From Afipia sp. GAS231 (GTDB lineage Bacteria; Pseudomonadota; Alphaproteobacteria; Rhizobiales; Xanthobacteraceae): a DNA stretch of 64,000 bases. Shown here one piece after another: positions 9,005 through 17,821 of this stretch (positions are counted from its first letter, which is position 1; the number at the start of each line of letters is the position of its first letter). The translations under genes were made by a program, and so were the position numbers. The notes beneath the pieces were generated by a model, which searched no databases, was not told the DNA's origin, and worked only from the letters and a program-made list of their open reading frames with translations. The DNA is taken from contig NZ_LT629703.1 in the NCBI RefSeq assembly GCF_900103365.1, forward strand, positions 3,100,001 through 3,164,000. The letters run 5' to 3'.

Positions 9005-9436
9005 TCACCGCCCCACGATCACACCGATCACATTCGGCGCCGACAAATATTTTTCCTCGATCGCCGCGCGTGACGCGGCGCGGTTTTCCGGCGTCAGCAA
9101 TCCGCGCTTTTCGGCGAGGATCATCCAGCAGTAGCCCCACCAGTCCGTCAGCATGCCCTGATCGTCGACGAGGTCGTAGCCCTGCTCGGCGGCGAAGATC
9201 CGCGCATGCGCTTCATCGAGCGTGTCGAGCCAGGCGTGGTCGGCGACCGAGAACAGATCGTCGCTGAAATCGTCCGTGGTGTAGCCCCACACCGACATGC
9301 AGACGGCATTGAACTCGCGGTCGATGGCGTCGTCGTCGACGGCCTGCCGGCGCGAGGTCTGATGCAGCCGCGACAGCGAGCGCGCGAAATCGGCGATGCG
9401 GGTAAGGGCGAACTGATCGAAGGCGATGGTGGACAT
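9005..9436 (-). CDS. Hypothetical protein, acidic, 143 aa
   Basis: Not recognised. It is an acidic soluble protein with no signal peptide or membrane segment; it is aromatic-rich in the centre (MLTDWWGYCWMILAEKRG) and has several Asp/Glu clusters. I start it at the ATG at 9436 because GAGGA lies 5 bp upstream on the coding strand; an upstream in-frame ATG at 9481 would add 15 residues without a ribosome-binding site. It is divergent from the unknown gene at 9572. The coding frame is credible because the composition is protein-like and the start is well supported. Confidence 0.6.
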   Translation of the reverse strand: MSTIAFDQFALTRIADFARSLSRLHQTSRRQAVDDDAIDREFNAVCMSVWGYTTDDFSDDLFSVADHAWLDTLDEAHARIFAAEQGYDLVDDQGMLTDWWGYCWMILAEKRGLLTPENRAASRAAIEEKYLSAPNVIGVIVGR

Positions 9437-9571
9437 GTAGTCCTCACAAACTCGGATAGACCATAGATATTGTGTCGGCACGGCGTCGAATCACAATGAT
9501 ATATCAAGTACTTGCTAAAGTGTTCTTAATTTGTTCCAATGCTCACGCAATTTGGGCTTGGGGATAAGACG

Positions 9572-10078
9572 ATGGATCGGGAACAGGCAACGGAAATTCA
9601 CAAGCATCTCAGGGACGCCAATGCATCGGTCGAACGCGCGGCTGGAATAGCGTTCACCCTTGAGGCGCAGGACCGCAAAATCTTTGCTGCACTACTCCGT
9701 GGATTCTATCGCGACTGCGACGAAGTACTGGAGGGCATTTACTTCAGATATCCCGATTTGCGGCCACGGCCGCAACCGCAGGAAGAGCCCGAAATCAGTA
9801 GTTCGGTGCGATGGGCCGACGTCGTTCTTCCTGCATCGGTGACCGCAGCCGACCTCGACAGGATCATCTTCTCCAAGCTGAGCGAGCGATTGATGAAGAC
9901 CGCGCGGATCGTCGGCGACGTCGTTGTAGAATGTGAAAGACTGTCCTGGCCGATTACGCCGGAAATCGTCGGCGCACGCATCGAGGAACTGTCCGACGAC
10001 GACCGCATCGACAGCGAAGGTGACCTCCGTTACTGGCGCTTCAGCGAAATCCGTCTGAAGCCAGAGGATTCCGACTAG
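9572..10078 (+). CDS. Hypothetical protein, 168 aa
   Basis: Not recognised. It is a soluble, charged protein beginning MDREQATEIHKHLRDANASV. A short proline-rich linker (DLRPRPQPQEEP) separates a helical N-terminal half from a C-terminal half rich in Ile and acidic residues. The codon choice looks less GC-biased than in neighbouring housekeeping genes, which hints at an accessory origin (inference). The ATG at 9572 has GGGGAT upstream and is preferred over the in-frame ATG at 9539. It is convergent with the next small gene, with 10 bp between the stop codons. Confidence 0.55.
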   Translation: MDREQATEIHKHLRDANASVERAAGIAFTLEAQDRKIFAALLRGFYRDCDEVLEGIYFRYPDLRPRPQPQEEPEISSSVRWADVVLPASVTAADLDRIIFSKLSERLMKTARIVGDVVVECERLSWPITPEIVGARIEELSDDDRIDSEGDLRYWRFSEIRLKPEDSD

Positions 10079-10088
10079 ACCGACGACT

Positions 10089-10319
10089 TCACATCGCCGA
10101 CAGCAGCTTGTCGCCGCAATAATTCGCGTAGAATTTTCCGCCGCATTGCCGCTTGATCGATGCGCAGCGGGCGGTGGGGGAGGCGTTGGCGGGGACGCTG
10201 AAGGAGCAGCTCAAGCCGTCGGCACTCTTGCCGGCCTTGCCCGCGGCAAACGCGGCGCTGCTGGCGCTGATGCAAAATAACAGCAGTACGGCGGCGGCGA
10301 TCTCGATCATCAATCTCAT
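10089..10319 (-). CDS. Small secreted protein with four cysteines, 76 aa
   Basis: Not recognised by name. The first ~25 residues form a clear signal peptide (MRLMIEIAAAVLLLFCISAS, then SAAFA). The mature part is about 50 residues with four cysteines (LSCSF, ARCAS, RQCGG, NYCGD), probably two disulfides in the periplasm (inference). A strong ribosome-binding site, GGGGAGGA, sits 9 bp before the ATG at 10319. It stands alone between convergent and divergent neighbours. Confidence 0.6.
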   Translation of the reverse strand: MRLMIEIAAAVLLLFCISASSAAFAAGKAGKSADGLSCSFSVPANASPTARCASIKRQCGGKFYANYCGDKLLSAM

Positions 10320-10438
10320 GGCCGATTCCTCCCCTAAACTGTCACGATCTCCCAGCTGTCCCGCCCGAACCTAGCACCAAACCCGCTTCCGGATGCCGTG
10401 AAATCGGCCCGGTCCTTGCATAAAAACATACCAGCGCA

Positions 10439-13036
10439 GTGCACAACAATCCCCCCGACGGTTTCGATTGTCGTGCAAGGCGCGTATCGTTGGTACAAGT
10501 ATCAACCGCAGGGATTGAAGCGTTGCAGGAACAGTTCCCAGGGAGTTACCCGCTGCCCGGTCAGCCGATCGACGAACTGGCGCTGGCCGAAATCAAGGGC
10601 GCGATCCTCGCCAAGCTTCGGCTGGCGATCGGCAAGGATGCCGGCAATGCCACCAAGCGCGACTGGTACAAGGCCGCAGCATTGGCATTGCGCGACCGCA
10701 TCGTGCACCGTTGGCTGACGGCCGAAAAGGCGAGCTACGATGCCGGCCGCAAGCGCGTCTATTATCTCTCACTCGAATTCCTGATCGGCCGCCTGTTCAC
10801 CGACGCGTTGAACAATATGGGCCTGTTGCCGGTGTTCGAGGCCGCGCTCGGCGACCTCGGTGTCGGGCTCGATGATTTGCGCAAATGCGAACCGGACGCA
10901 GCGCTCGGCAATGGCGGCCTCGGCCGGCTCGCGGCATGCTTCATGGAAAGCATGGCGACGCTCGCCATCCCCGCCATCGGCTACGGCATCCGCTACGATT
11001 TCGGCCTGTTCCGCCAGATCATTTCGCAGGGCGTGCAGCACGAATATCCGGACGAATGGCTCGGCTTCGGCAACCCCTGGGAATTCCAGCGGGCGGAGGT
11101 GGTTTATCACATTCATTTCGGCGGCGAGGTCGATCATGTCGACGACCGCGGCCGCGACCGCGCCACCTGGCGTCCGACCGAAACCGTGCAGGCCGTCGCC
11201 TACGACACGCCGATCGTGGGCTGGCGCGGCCAGCACGTCAACGCGCTGCGGCTATGGTCGGCGCGCGCGCCCGATCCGCTGCGGCTCGATGTCTTCAACA
11301 GCGGCGACTATCTCGGCGCCGTTGCCGAGGAAGCGCGCGCGGAATCGATTTGCAAATTCCTCTATCCGAATGACGAAAGTTCAGCCGGTCGCGAGCTGCG
11401 GCTGCGGCAGGAATATTTCTTCGTCTCGGCCTCGCTGCAGGACCTGATCAAGCGGCATCTTTCCTCCGACGGGCAACTGCGCAGCCTCGCCTCGAAGGTC
11501 GCGGTGCAGCTCAACGATACCCATCCGAGTCTTGCCGTCACCGAGCTGATGCGCATCCTGGTCGACCTGCACAATTTTCGCTGGGACGAGGCGTGGAAGA
11601 TTACCGTGGATACGCTGTCCTACACCAATCACACGCTGCTGCCGGAAGCGCTGGAAACCTGGCCGGTCGAACTGTTCGAACGGCTGCTGCCGCGGCACCT
11701 CGAAATCATCTACCGCATCAACGCCCAGCATCTGGCGCTGGCCGACCAGCGCTGCCCCGGCGACATCGACTTCCGCGCCTCGGTATCGCTGATCGACGAA
11801 AAATCCGGCCGCAGGGTCCGGATGGGACAGCTCGCCTTCGTCGGCTCGCACCGCATCAACGGCGTCTCGGCGATGCATTCCGACCTGATGAAGGAGACCG
11901 TGTTTCACGATCTCAACCATCTCTATCCCGGCCGCATCACCAACAAGACCAACGGCATCACCTTCCGCCGCTGGCTGATGCTGGCCAATCCGCGCCTGAC
12001 CGGCCTGTTGCGCGAGGTCTGCGGCGAGGCCGTGCTCGACGATTTCTCGCTGTTCGAGCGGCTCGAAGCCCGCGCCAGCGACAACGCGTTCCAGCAGCGT
12101 TTCCGCGACGTCAAGCACCACAACAAGCTGGCGCTGGCGCGGCTGATCGGCGAGCGGCTCAGTATCCAGGTCGATCCGTCGGCGCTGTTCGACATCCAGA
12201 TCAAGCGCATCCACGAATACAAGCGGCAACTGCTCAACATCGTCGAGACCATCGCGCTGTACCAGGCGATCAAGGACGAGCCGCAGCGCGACTGGGTGCC
12301 GCGCATCAAGATCTTTGCCGGCAAGGCGGCGGCGAGCTATCGCACCGCCAAGCTGATCATCAAGCTGATCAACGATGTCGCCGAAGTCGTCAACAACGAT
12401 CCCGTGGTCGCCGGACGGCTCAAGGTCGTGTTCCTCGCCAACTACAATGTCAGCCTGGCGGAGGTGATCATCCCCGCCGCCGATCTGTCCGAGCAGATTT
12501 CGACCGCGGGCATGGAGGCCTCCGGCACCGGCAACATGAAATTGTCGCTCAACGGCGCGCTGACCATCGGGACGCTCGACGGCGCCAACATCGAAATCCG
12601 CGACCATGTCGGCGCCGAGAACATCGCGATCTTCGGCATGGAAGCCGGCGACGTCATGGTCCGGCGCAAACAGGGCCTCGACGCCACCGACGTGATCAGC
12701 CGCTCGCCGCGGCTGGAACGCGCGATCCGCGCCATCGAGAGCGGCGCGTTCGCCCCCGACGATCCCTCGCGCTTCGCCTCGATCGGACACATGCTGCGCT
12801 ACCTCGACCACTACATGGTCTGTGCCGATTTCGATTCCTACTACGAGGCGCAGCGCGGCATCGACGCGCGCTGGCAGGTGGTGCCGGCCTGGACCCGCGC
12901 CTCGATCCTCAACGTGGCGCGGATGCCGTGGTTCTCGTCCGACCGCACCATCCGCGAATATGCCGAGGACATCTGGAACGTTCCGGTGCGCGCGGCGGCG
13001 TCCGGCCTGCTGGAGGCGCGCGAGGCGGCGCGGTGA
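10439..13036 (+). CDS. glgP: Glycogen/alpha-glucan phosphorylase
   Basis: Releases glucose-1-phosphate from glycogen by phosphorolysis, with a pyridoxal phosphate cofactor, in the cytosol. About 840-865 residues, normal for the family. Visible family blocks include YLSLEFLIGRLF, NGGLGRLAACF, YGIRYDFGLF, NDTHPSLAVTELMR, IKRIHEYKRQLLN and the PLP-lysine region EASGTGNMKLSLNGALTIGT. The start is uncertain: GTG 10439 gives 865 residues, but in-frame TTG codons at 10490 and 10523 come closer to the conserved region. No other glycogen gene is adjacent, so it seems to be expressed alone. Confidence 0.96.
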   Translation: MHNNPPDGFDCRARRVSLVQVSTAGIEALQEQFPGSYPLPGQPIDELALAEIKGAILAKLRLAIGKDAGNATKRDWYKAAALALRDRIVHRWLTAEKASYDAGRKRVYYLSLEFLIGRLFTDALNNMGLLPVFEAALGDLGVGLDDLRKCEPDAALGNGGLGRLAACFMESMATLAIPAIGYGIRYDFGLFRQIISQGVQHEYPDEWLGFGNPWEFQRAEVVYHIHFGGEVDHVDDRGRDRATWRPTETVQAVAYDTPIVGWRGQHVNALRLWSARAPDPLRLDVFNSGDYLGAVAEEARAESICKFLYPNDESSAGRELRLRQEYFFVSASLQDLIKRHLSSDGQLRSLASKVAVQLNDTHPSLAVTELMRILVDLHNFRWDEAWKITVDTLSYTNHTLLPEALETWPVELFERLLPRHLEIIYRINAQHLALADQRCPGDIDFRASVSLIDEKSGRRVRMGQLAFVGSHRINGVSAMHSDLMKETVFHDLNHLYPGRITNKTNGITFRRWLMLANPRLTGLLREVCGEAVLDDFSLFERLEARASDNAFQQRFRDVKHHNKLALARLIGERLSIQVDPSALFDIQIKRIHEYKRQLLNIVETIALYQAIKDEPQRDWVPRIKIFAGKAAASYRTAKLIIKLINDVAEVVNNDPVVAGRLKVVFLANYNVSLAEVIIPAADLSEQISTAGMEASGTGNMKLSLNGALTIGTLDGANIEIRDHVGAENIAIFGMEAGDVMVRRKQGLDATDVISRSPRLERAIRAIESGAFAPDDPSRFASIGHMLRYLDHYMVCADFDSYYEAQRGIDARWQVVPAWTRASILNVARMPWFSSDRTIREYAEDIWNVPVRAAASGLLEAREAAR

Positions 13037-13053
13037 CGCCGCTTCTCCGTCCC

Positions 13054-13146
13054 GTCGTCATGCCCGGCCTTGTGCCGGGCATCCACGTCTTAACTTTTAG
13101 GCCGCAAGGAAGACGTGGATGGCCGGGATAAACCCGGCCATGACGA
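13054..13146. repeat. Dispersed palindromic repeat, family C
   Basis: An inverted repeat: cgtcatgcccggccttgtgc on one side and ggccgggataaacccggcca followed by tgacga on the other. It contains an inner palindrome made of cacgtctt and aagacgtg. It lies just after glgP and is followed at once by the family B repeat. Confidence 0.8.
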
Positions 13147-13165
13147 GAAAAATATTACCTCCAAC

Positions 13166-13276
13166 GTCATTGCGAGGAGCGCAGCGACGAAGCAATCCAG
13201 ACTTGCTTTGTCGCCGCTGGATTGCTTCGCTGCGCTCTCATGCACAAACGCTTTGCGTTTGTTGCAGACAATGACG
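13166..13276. repeat. Dispersed palindromic repeat, family B, copy 1
   Basis: The outer ends are gtcattgcgaggagcgcagc and cagacaatgac. Inner arms are gacgaagcaatccag and ctggattgcttcgctgcgct. An added hairpin, acaaacgctttgcgtttgt, sits near the right end. A second copy is at 51326-51445. It reads as spurious coding sequence upstream of the thioesterase gene. Confidence 0.85.
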
Positions 13277-13290
13277 GAACAGAAGGCCCC

Positions 13291-14109
13291 ATGCTGACCA
13301 AAACCCCGCACCTTTTCGACGACGCCACACAGGTCACCGCCGGCGACAGTTGCTGGCAGGGCAAGACCAGTCCGGATTACTGGGCCTTTGTCGGGCCGTT
13401 CGGCGGCTGCACGGCGGGGACCATCCTGCGCGCGCTGATCGATCATCCGCAGCGCGCCGGCGATCCGCTGTCACTGACCGTCAATTTCTGCGCGCCGGTC
13501 GCGGAAGGCGCCTTCGACCTCGACGTTCGCCTGGTCAAGGCCAACCGCTCGTCGCAACATTGGTGCGTGGAAATGACGCAGAAGGGCGGCGAGGTTGCGA
13601 CGCTGGCAACCGCCGTGTTCGCCGAGCGCCGGCCGTCATGGTCGCACGCGCAGGCGCCGTTTCCGGACACCAGGCCGTATGAGCAGACGTTGCCCTACGC
13701 CAAGATCGCAGCCCCCTGGGTCAAGCAGTATGATTTCCGCTTTGTCGAGGGCGAGCCGGGTTGGGGCGTAACGGACGCTTCGGCGCCGCCGAATTCGTAT
13801 TCCAAACTGTGGATCGGCGATCGCGCGCCGCGCAAGATCGACGCACTGTCGCTGATGTCGATGTCGGACGCGTTTTTCGGCCGCATCTTTCATGCCAGGC
13901 GCGAACTGGTACCGTTCGGCACGGTGTCGATGACGACCTATTTTCACGTCGATGCCGGCGACCTCACGGCGGAAGACATCACGCGGGTACTGGCGGTCGC
14001 CGATGCCAAAATCTTTCACAAGAGCTATGGCGACCAGAACGGCGAATTGTGGTCGCCGTCGGGGCGACTGCTCGCAACGACGACGCAGATCGCCTATTTC
14101 AAGGCGTGA
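13291..14109 (+). CDS. Acyl-CoA thioesterase-like protein (TesB-like, tandem hot-dog)
   Basis: 272 residues, about the length of two hot-dog folds. The N-terminal half has AFVGPFGGCTAGTILRALID, which resembles the start of TesB-like and related thioesterase proteins. The C-terminal half has SLMSMSDAFFGRI, TVSMTTYFHVDAGD and the ending GRLLATTTQIAYF, a pattern common in this superfamily. It probably hydrolyses or binds an acyl-CoA; the substrate is unknown. The ATG at 13291 is chosen because the frame upstream is only the family B repeat read through. Next comes a family D palindrome and then the arginase-like gene. Confidence 0.75.
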   Translation: MLTKTPHLFDDATQVTAGDSCWQGKTSPDYWAFVGPFGGCTAGTILRALIDHPQRAGDPLSLTVNFCAPVAEGAFDLDVRLVKANRSSQHWCVEMTQKGGEVATLATAVFAERRPSWSHAQAPFPDTRPYEQTLPYAKIAAPWVKQYDFRFVEGEPGWGVTDASAPPNSYSKLWIGDRAPRKIDALSLMSMSDAFFGRIFHARRELVPFGTVSMTTYFHVDAGDLTAEDITRVLAVADAKIFHKSYGDQNGELWSPSGRLLATTTQIAYFKA

Positions 14110-14136
14110 TGGAACTGGCGAGCCTGTTCGGCACTT

Positions 14137-14230
14137 CGTAGGGTGGGCAAAGGCGCGCTATGCGCCGTGCCCACCATCTATCCAAATCGTGCTTTGAATG
14201 GTGGGCACGCTTCGCTTTGCCCACCCTACG
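14137..14230. repeat. Dispersed palindromic repeat, family D, copy 1
   Basis: The outer arms are gtagggtgggcaaagg and ctttgcccaccctac, with inner arms gtgcccaccat and atggtgggcac. Copy 2 is at 25590-25673. It lies between the thioesterase-like gene and the arginase-like gene. Confidence 0.85.
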
Positions 14231-14251
14231 ATTTCATCGAGATCAGACCCC

Positions 14252-15226
14252 ATGTCCGAATCCCACGCAAGCAAACCGCGGATCGCCCTGCTCGGCATCC
14301 CCATCGAGATCGGCGCCTCGCAGGCCGGCACGCTGATGGGGCCGGCGGCGCTGCGGACCGCGGGGATCGGCCGCATCCTCGACCAGCTGGGATTTTCTGT
14401 CGAAGACCACGGCGACATGACCGCGCCCGGCATCGCGCCGGTGGAAGAAACGGCGCCGGCCAATGCCAGATATTACGATGAGATCAAGGCCTGGATCCGC
14501 GCGCTCAGCGACCGCAGCTTCGAGCTGGCGCGCTCCGGCGCGGTCCCGATCTTCCTCGGCGGCGATCACTCGCTCTCGATGGGATCGGTGAACGGCGTCG
14601 CGCGCCACTGGCAACAACAGGACCGGCCGCTGTTCGTGCTGTGGCTCGATGCCCACGCCGATTACAACACCCCGGAAACGACGATCACCGGCAACATGCA
14701 CGGCATGTCGGCGGCCTTCCTCGCCGGCGAGCCCGGCCTCGACGGCTTGCTCGGCGGCGGGCCGCGCGCTTCGGTTGGCGCCGACCGGATCGAGCTGTTC
14801 GGCGTCCGCTCGATCGACCCCCTGGAAAAGAAACTGGTATCCGAGCGCCGGGTCGCCATCGCCGACATGCGCGCGATCGACGAGTTCGGCGTCGGTGTGC
14901 TGATCCGCAAGGTGATCGAACGGGTGCGGGCGCAAAACGGCGTGCTGCATGTCAGCTTCGACGTCGACTTTCTCGATCCCGCGGTCGCCCCCGGCGTCGG
15001 CACCACGGTGCCGGGCGGCGCCACCTACCGCGAGGCGCATCTCATCATGGAGCTGCTGCACGATTCAGGTCTGGTGCGATCGGTCGATATCGTCGAGCTC
15101 AATCCGTTTCTCGACGAACGCGGCCGCACCGCGCGCGTTGCCGTCGAGTTGATCGGCAGCCTGTTCGGATTGCAAATCACCGACCGGCCGACGCCGAGCA
15201 ACGCCGTCTTTCCGGACAACACCTGA
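14252..15226 (+). CDS. rocF: Arginase (ureohydrolase family)
   Basis: Predicted to hydrolyse arginine to ornithine and urea with a binuclear manganese centre. 324 residues. The metal-binding motifs are all present: GGDHSLSMG (about 105-113), WLDAHADYNTP (about 132-142) and SFDVDFLDPAVAPGVGT (about 235-251). The ending shows the family's DIVELNPFLDERGRTA. Arginase and agmatinase share these motifs; the overall shape favours arginase. The ATG at 14252 is preferred because the upstream in-frame region is the family D repeat. No ornithine or urea gene is adjacent. Confidence 0.9.
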   Translation: MSESHASKPRIALLGIPIEIGASQAGTLMGPAALRTAGIGRILDQLGFSVEDHGDMTAPGIAPVEETAPANARYYDEIKAWIRALSDRSFELARSGAVPIFLGGDHSLSMGSVNGVARHWQQQDRPLFVLWLDAHADYNTPETTITGNMHGMSAAFLAGEPGLDGLLGGGPRASVGADRIELFGVRSIDPLEKKLVSERRVAIADMRAIDEFGVGVLIRKVIERVRAQNGVLHVSFDVDFLDPAVAPGVGTTVPGGATYREAHLIMELLHDSGLVRSVDIVELNPFLDERGRTARVAVELIGSLFGLQITDRPTPSNAVFPDNT

Positions 15227-15231
15227 CAATA

Positions 15232-15300
15232 GCGTTTTCAAGCGAAGCATGCCCTCGGACTTGATCCGTGGGTGGACACCGGTTCGCGTAAAGAAAACGC
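15232..15300. repeat. Dispersed palindromic repeat, family H
   Basis: The ends gcgttttc and gaaaacgc are perfect reverse complements. The inside has the accggttcgcgtaaag segment seen in short rhizobial repeats. It fills most of the convergent gap between the arginase-like gene and the small gene at 15315. The palindrome at 22169-22217 shares the accggtt core and may be a relative. Confidence 0.7.
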
Positions 15301-15314
15301 GAAAACAAAGAGCC

Positions 15315-15680
15315 TTAGCTGGCCAGCGTCGCACTGCCCTCGATAACGCTGGTATTGCCGGACGCGGGATCGGTGATCACGTTCCTGACGTCCGCCGTCC
15401 CCTGCGCCGTCAGCGTGAACTTGGTGTCGCCGAACCGGAACGAACTGTCCTTGATCAGGACGCTCTGGTACTGAATGGTTGAACCGCTCTGGTATTTCAC
15501 CTGCGCGCGAAATCCATTGACCTGCGTGACGGAGATCTCGAATTTCTGGTTGTTCGAATAGGTACCGTTCCAGGTGCCTTGATAGAGCGTGGGATCGACA
15601 TTGGTATAGGGCGTGTTCGACGGCGTACTCTGCGACGCCGCCGAGTAGCGGCTCCGGAGAATGCTCATAATGTCGCCCAT
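15315..15680 (-). CDS. Hypothetical protein, 121 aa, beta-rich
   Basis: Not recognised. After a Ser/Thr/Pro-rich start, the protein has YQGTWNGTYSNNQKFEISV and then alternating polar and hydrophobic residues, as in a small beta-barrel or beta-sandwich. There is no signal peptide or membrane helix. The ATG at 15680 has a GAGGGAAA-like sequence upstream; the ATG at 15668 (MSILRSRYS) is a close alternative. It lies between convergent rocF and the pckA terminator and is probably expressed alone. Confidence 0.55.
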   Translation of the reverse strand: MGDIMSILRSRYSAASQSTPSNTPYTNVDPTLYQGTWNGTYSNNQKFEISVTQVNGFRAQVKYQSGSTIQYQSVLIKDSSFRFGDTKFTLTAQGTADVRNVITDPASGNTSVIEGSATLAS

Positions 15681-15794
15681 GACGACGTTTCCCTCACCTG
15701 CAATCCGCGATGGGCTACTTGCGGGTGAGCGCGGTTAACGAGAGATTGAGCGCCTTGCCGGGATGTTGCCGGGACGGCACTGGAAACACTCTGA

Positions 15795-15823
15795 AACAAA
15801 AAGGGCGGCTCACCGAGCCGCCC
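15795..15823 (-). terminator. Rho-independent terminator downstream of pckA
   Basis: On the minus strand a perfect 8-bp stem, gggcggct and agccgccc with a 5-base loop, is followed by TTTTTGTTT. It lies about 108 bp beyond the pckA stop, after the family F repeat. Confidence 0.75.
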
Positions 15824-15829
15824 GCTTGG

Positions 15830-15922
15830 GTCATTCCGGACGGTCCGTCTTCGGACCGATCCGGAATCTAGAGATCGTAACGTCGAGATTCCGGGTTCGC
15901 GCTACGCGCGCCCCGGAATGAC
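15830..15922. repeat. Dispersed palindromic repeat, family F, copy 1
   Basis: The ends are gtcattccgg and ccggaatgac, with inner gatccggaatct and gagattccgggtt arms. Copy 2 is at 37143-37220 and one isolated arm is at 52546-52576. It sits between the pckA stop codon and its terminator, so it should be transcribed as part of the pckA 3' untranslated region. Confidence 0.85.
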
Positions 15923-15930
15923 AGCCATTG

Positions 15931-17544
15931 TTACTCGGCCGCGAGCTTCAGGTCCGGCGCCGCGGCGCGGACCTCGGCGTCGACCTGGGCTTCGAACTTG
16001 GCAAAGTTCTTCTGGAACATGCCGACCAGCGCACGCGCGGTCTTGTCGAACTCGGCCTTGTCCTTCCAGGTGTTGACGGGATCGAGGATCTCGCTCGGGA
16101 CGCCCGGCAGCGCGGTCGGCACCGCGAAACCGAAATACTTGTCGGTGCGGAATTCGACGTTGCGGAGCGAACCATCGAGCGCCGCGGTCAGCAGCGCGCG
16201 CGTCACCTTGATCGGCATCCGGCTGCCGGTGCCGTACTTGCCGCCGGTCCAGCCGGTGTTGACCAGCCAGCAGTCGACATTGTGCTTGGCGATCAGCTCG
16301 CGCAGCATGTTGCCGTAGACGGAGGGGTCGAGCGGCAGGAACGGCGAACCGAAGCAGGTCGAGAATTCCGGCTGCGGCTCGTTGCCGAGGCCGCGCTCGG
16401 TGCCCGCGACCTTGGCGGTGTAACCGGACAGGAAGTGATACATCGCCTGCGCCGGCGACAATTTTGCGATCGGCGGCAGCACGCCGAAGGCATCGGCCGC
16501 CAGCATCACGACGTTCTTCGGTTGGCCGGCGCGGCCGGTGCGCGAAGCGTTCGGGATGAATTCAAGCGGATAGGCCGAGCGGGTGTTTTCGGTCTTCGAG
16601 CCGTCGTCGAAGTCAGGCACCCGCGTGTTCTCGTCGAGCACCACGTTCTCGAGCACGGCGCCGAAGCGCTTGCTCGCCGCGAAGATCTCGGGCTCGGCTT
16701 CCTGCGACAGCTTGATGCACTTGGCATAGCAGCCGCCTTCGAAGTTGAAGATGCCGTCCGACCCCCAGCCATGTTCGTCGTCGCCGATCAGCGTCCGCTT
16801 CGGATCGGCCGAGAGCGTGGTCTTGCCGGTGCCGGAGAGGCCGAAGAAGATCGCGCTGTCGCCGTTCGGGCCGACATTGGCCGAGCAATGCATCGGCATC
16901 ACACCCTTGGCAGGCAGATAGTAGTTCAGCGTGGTGAACACCGACTTCTTCATCTCGCCGGCATAATAAGACCCGCCGATCAGGACGATCTTGCGGGCGA
17001 AATCGATCGCGACAACGTTTTCCGAACGCACGCCGTGACGTTTCGGATCGGCGCGGAAGCTCGGCAGATCGATGATGGTGAGTTCAGGCACGAAATCCTT
17101 CAGCACCGAGGCTTCGGGCCGGATCAGCAGCGTGCGGATGAACAGCGAGTGCCAGGCCAGCTCGGTGAAGACCCGGGTCTTGATCTGGAAAGTCGGATCG
17201 GCGCCGCCGTAGAGATCCTGCGCGAACAGCGTCATGCCTTCGGCATGCTTGAGGAAGTCGGCATAGAGCGCCGAGAACTGTTCCGGCGTGATCGACTGGT
17301 TGCCAGCCCACCACATCTTTTCGGTGGTCGCGTCGCGAACCGTGAACTTGTCCTTCGGGCTGCGACCGGTGAAGTCACCGGTGTCGGCGCAAAGCGCGCC
17401 GTCCGCGGAAAGAACCGCCTCGCCCGCCGACAGCGAGAACTGATAGAGCTGCGGCGCACCGAGGTTCCAATGCACCGTCTTGAGATTTTTTAAGCCGAAC
17501 TTATCGGCACCGAAGGCGCCGTTGCGTAGACCCGTCTCTTGCAC
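15931..17544 (-). CDS. pckA: Phosphoenolpyruvate carboxykinase (ATP)
   Basis: Converts oxaloacetate and ATP to PEP and CO2, the entry to gluconeogenesis from dicarboxylates. 537 residues. Visible motifs: [25 protein letters not shown], the kinase-1a P-loop [12 protein letters not shown], and [10 protein letters not shown] with its metal-binding aspartates. The GTG start at 17544 follows a strong ribosome-binding site, GGAGG, and gives the usual N-terminus [19 protein letters not shown]; the open frame further upstream is not coding-like. In Rhizobiales pckA commonly neighbours chvI and the regulatory PTS genes. Here two genes lie between. A terminator lies downstream at 15795-15823. Confidence 0.97.
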   Translation of the reverse strand: MQETGLRNGAFGADKFGLKNLKTVHWNLGAPQLYQFSLSAGEAVLSADGALCADTGDFTGRSPKDKFTVRDATTEKMWWAGNQSITPEQFSALYADFLKHAEGMTLFAQDLYGGADPTFQIKTRVFTELAWHSLFIRTLLIRPEASVLKDFVPELTIIDLPSFRADPKRHGVRSENVVAIDFARKIVLIGGSYYAGEMKKSVFTTLNYYLPAKGVMPMHCSANVGPNGDSAIFFGLSGTGKTTLSADPKRTLIGDDEHGWGSDGIFNFEGGCYAKCIKLSQEAEPEIFAASKRFGAVLENVVLDENTRVPDFDDGSKTENTRSAYPLEFIPNASRTGRAGQPKNVVMLAADAFGVLPPIAKLSPAQAMYHFLSGYTAKVAGTERGLGNEPQPEFSTCFGSPFLPLDPSVYGNMLRELIAKHNVDCWLVNTGWTGGKYGTGSRMPIKVTRALLTAALDGSLRNVEFRTDKYFGFAVPTALPGVPSEILDPVNTWKDKAEFDKTARALVGMFQKNFAKFEAQVDAEVRAAAPDLKLAAE

Positions 17545-17730
17545 GAAGAACCTCCTCGAACCCGCGTATCTCGATCGCGCGAATGCCGCCAAACGCGCTC
17601 TGCCGCGGTGACCTCTGAATATAGCCTTCCGGCCTTGGTCCGGCGACCTATTACTTGGCAACGCTCGCCTTGCCAAGCCGATCCCGCAGGTTTTGGTTTA
17701 TTCCGACAGCGGCTGTTGACCTGGATCAAC

Positions 17731-17743
17731 TTGCTGCAGCGCA
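17731..17743. promoter_or_regulatory. Candidate operator box 1 upstream of pckA
   Basis: TTGCTGCAGCGCA. It is nearly identical to box 2 at 17806-17818, and both lie in the 277-bp gap upstream of pckA. They resemble the TGC/GCA-rich sites reported for PhaR-type regulators of polyhydroxyalkanoate and carbon flow. That link is from memory and is weak. Confidence 0.3.
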
Positions 17744-17805
17744 TTTCTTTCGTTTGCCTTCGTGATTGCGCGACCATCCGCCGCAATGCGGCTTTTACGG
17801 GTGAT

Positions 17806-17818
17806 TTGCTGCAATGCA
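17806..17818. promoter_or_regulatory. Candidate operator box 2 upstream of pckA
   Basis: TTGCTGCAATGCA, 75 bp from box 1 with the same orientation. It lies 3 bp outside the 3' end of the TPR-CHAT gene. It is more likely to act on pckA, which is transcribed away from here. Confidence 0.3.
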
Positions 17819-17821
17819 CAA

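Noticed and set aside
15928..17493. 521-codon open frame on the + strand, antisense to pckA
   Set aside because: It is the mirror of a GC-rich coding frame; the reading is Arg/Gly/Asp/His-rich with no family motif, while pckA on the other strand has every expected motif.
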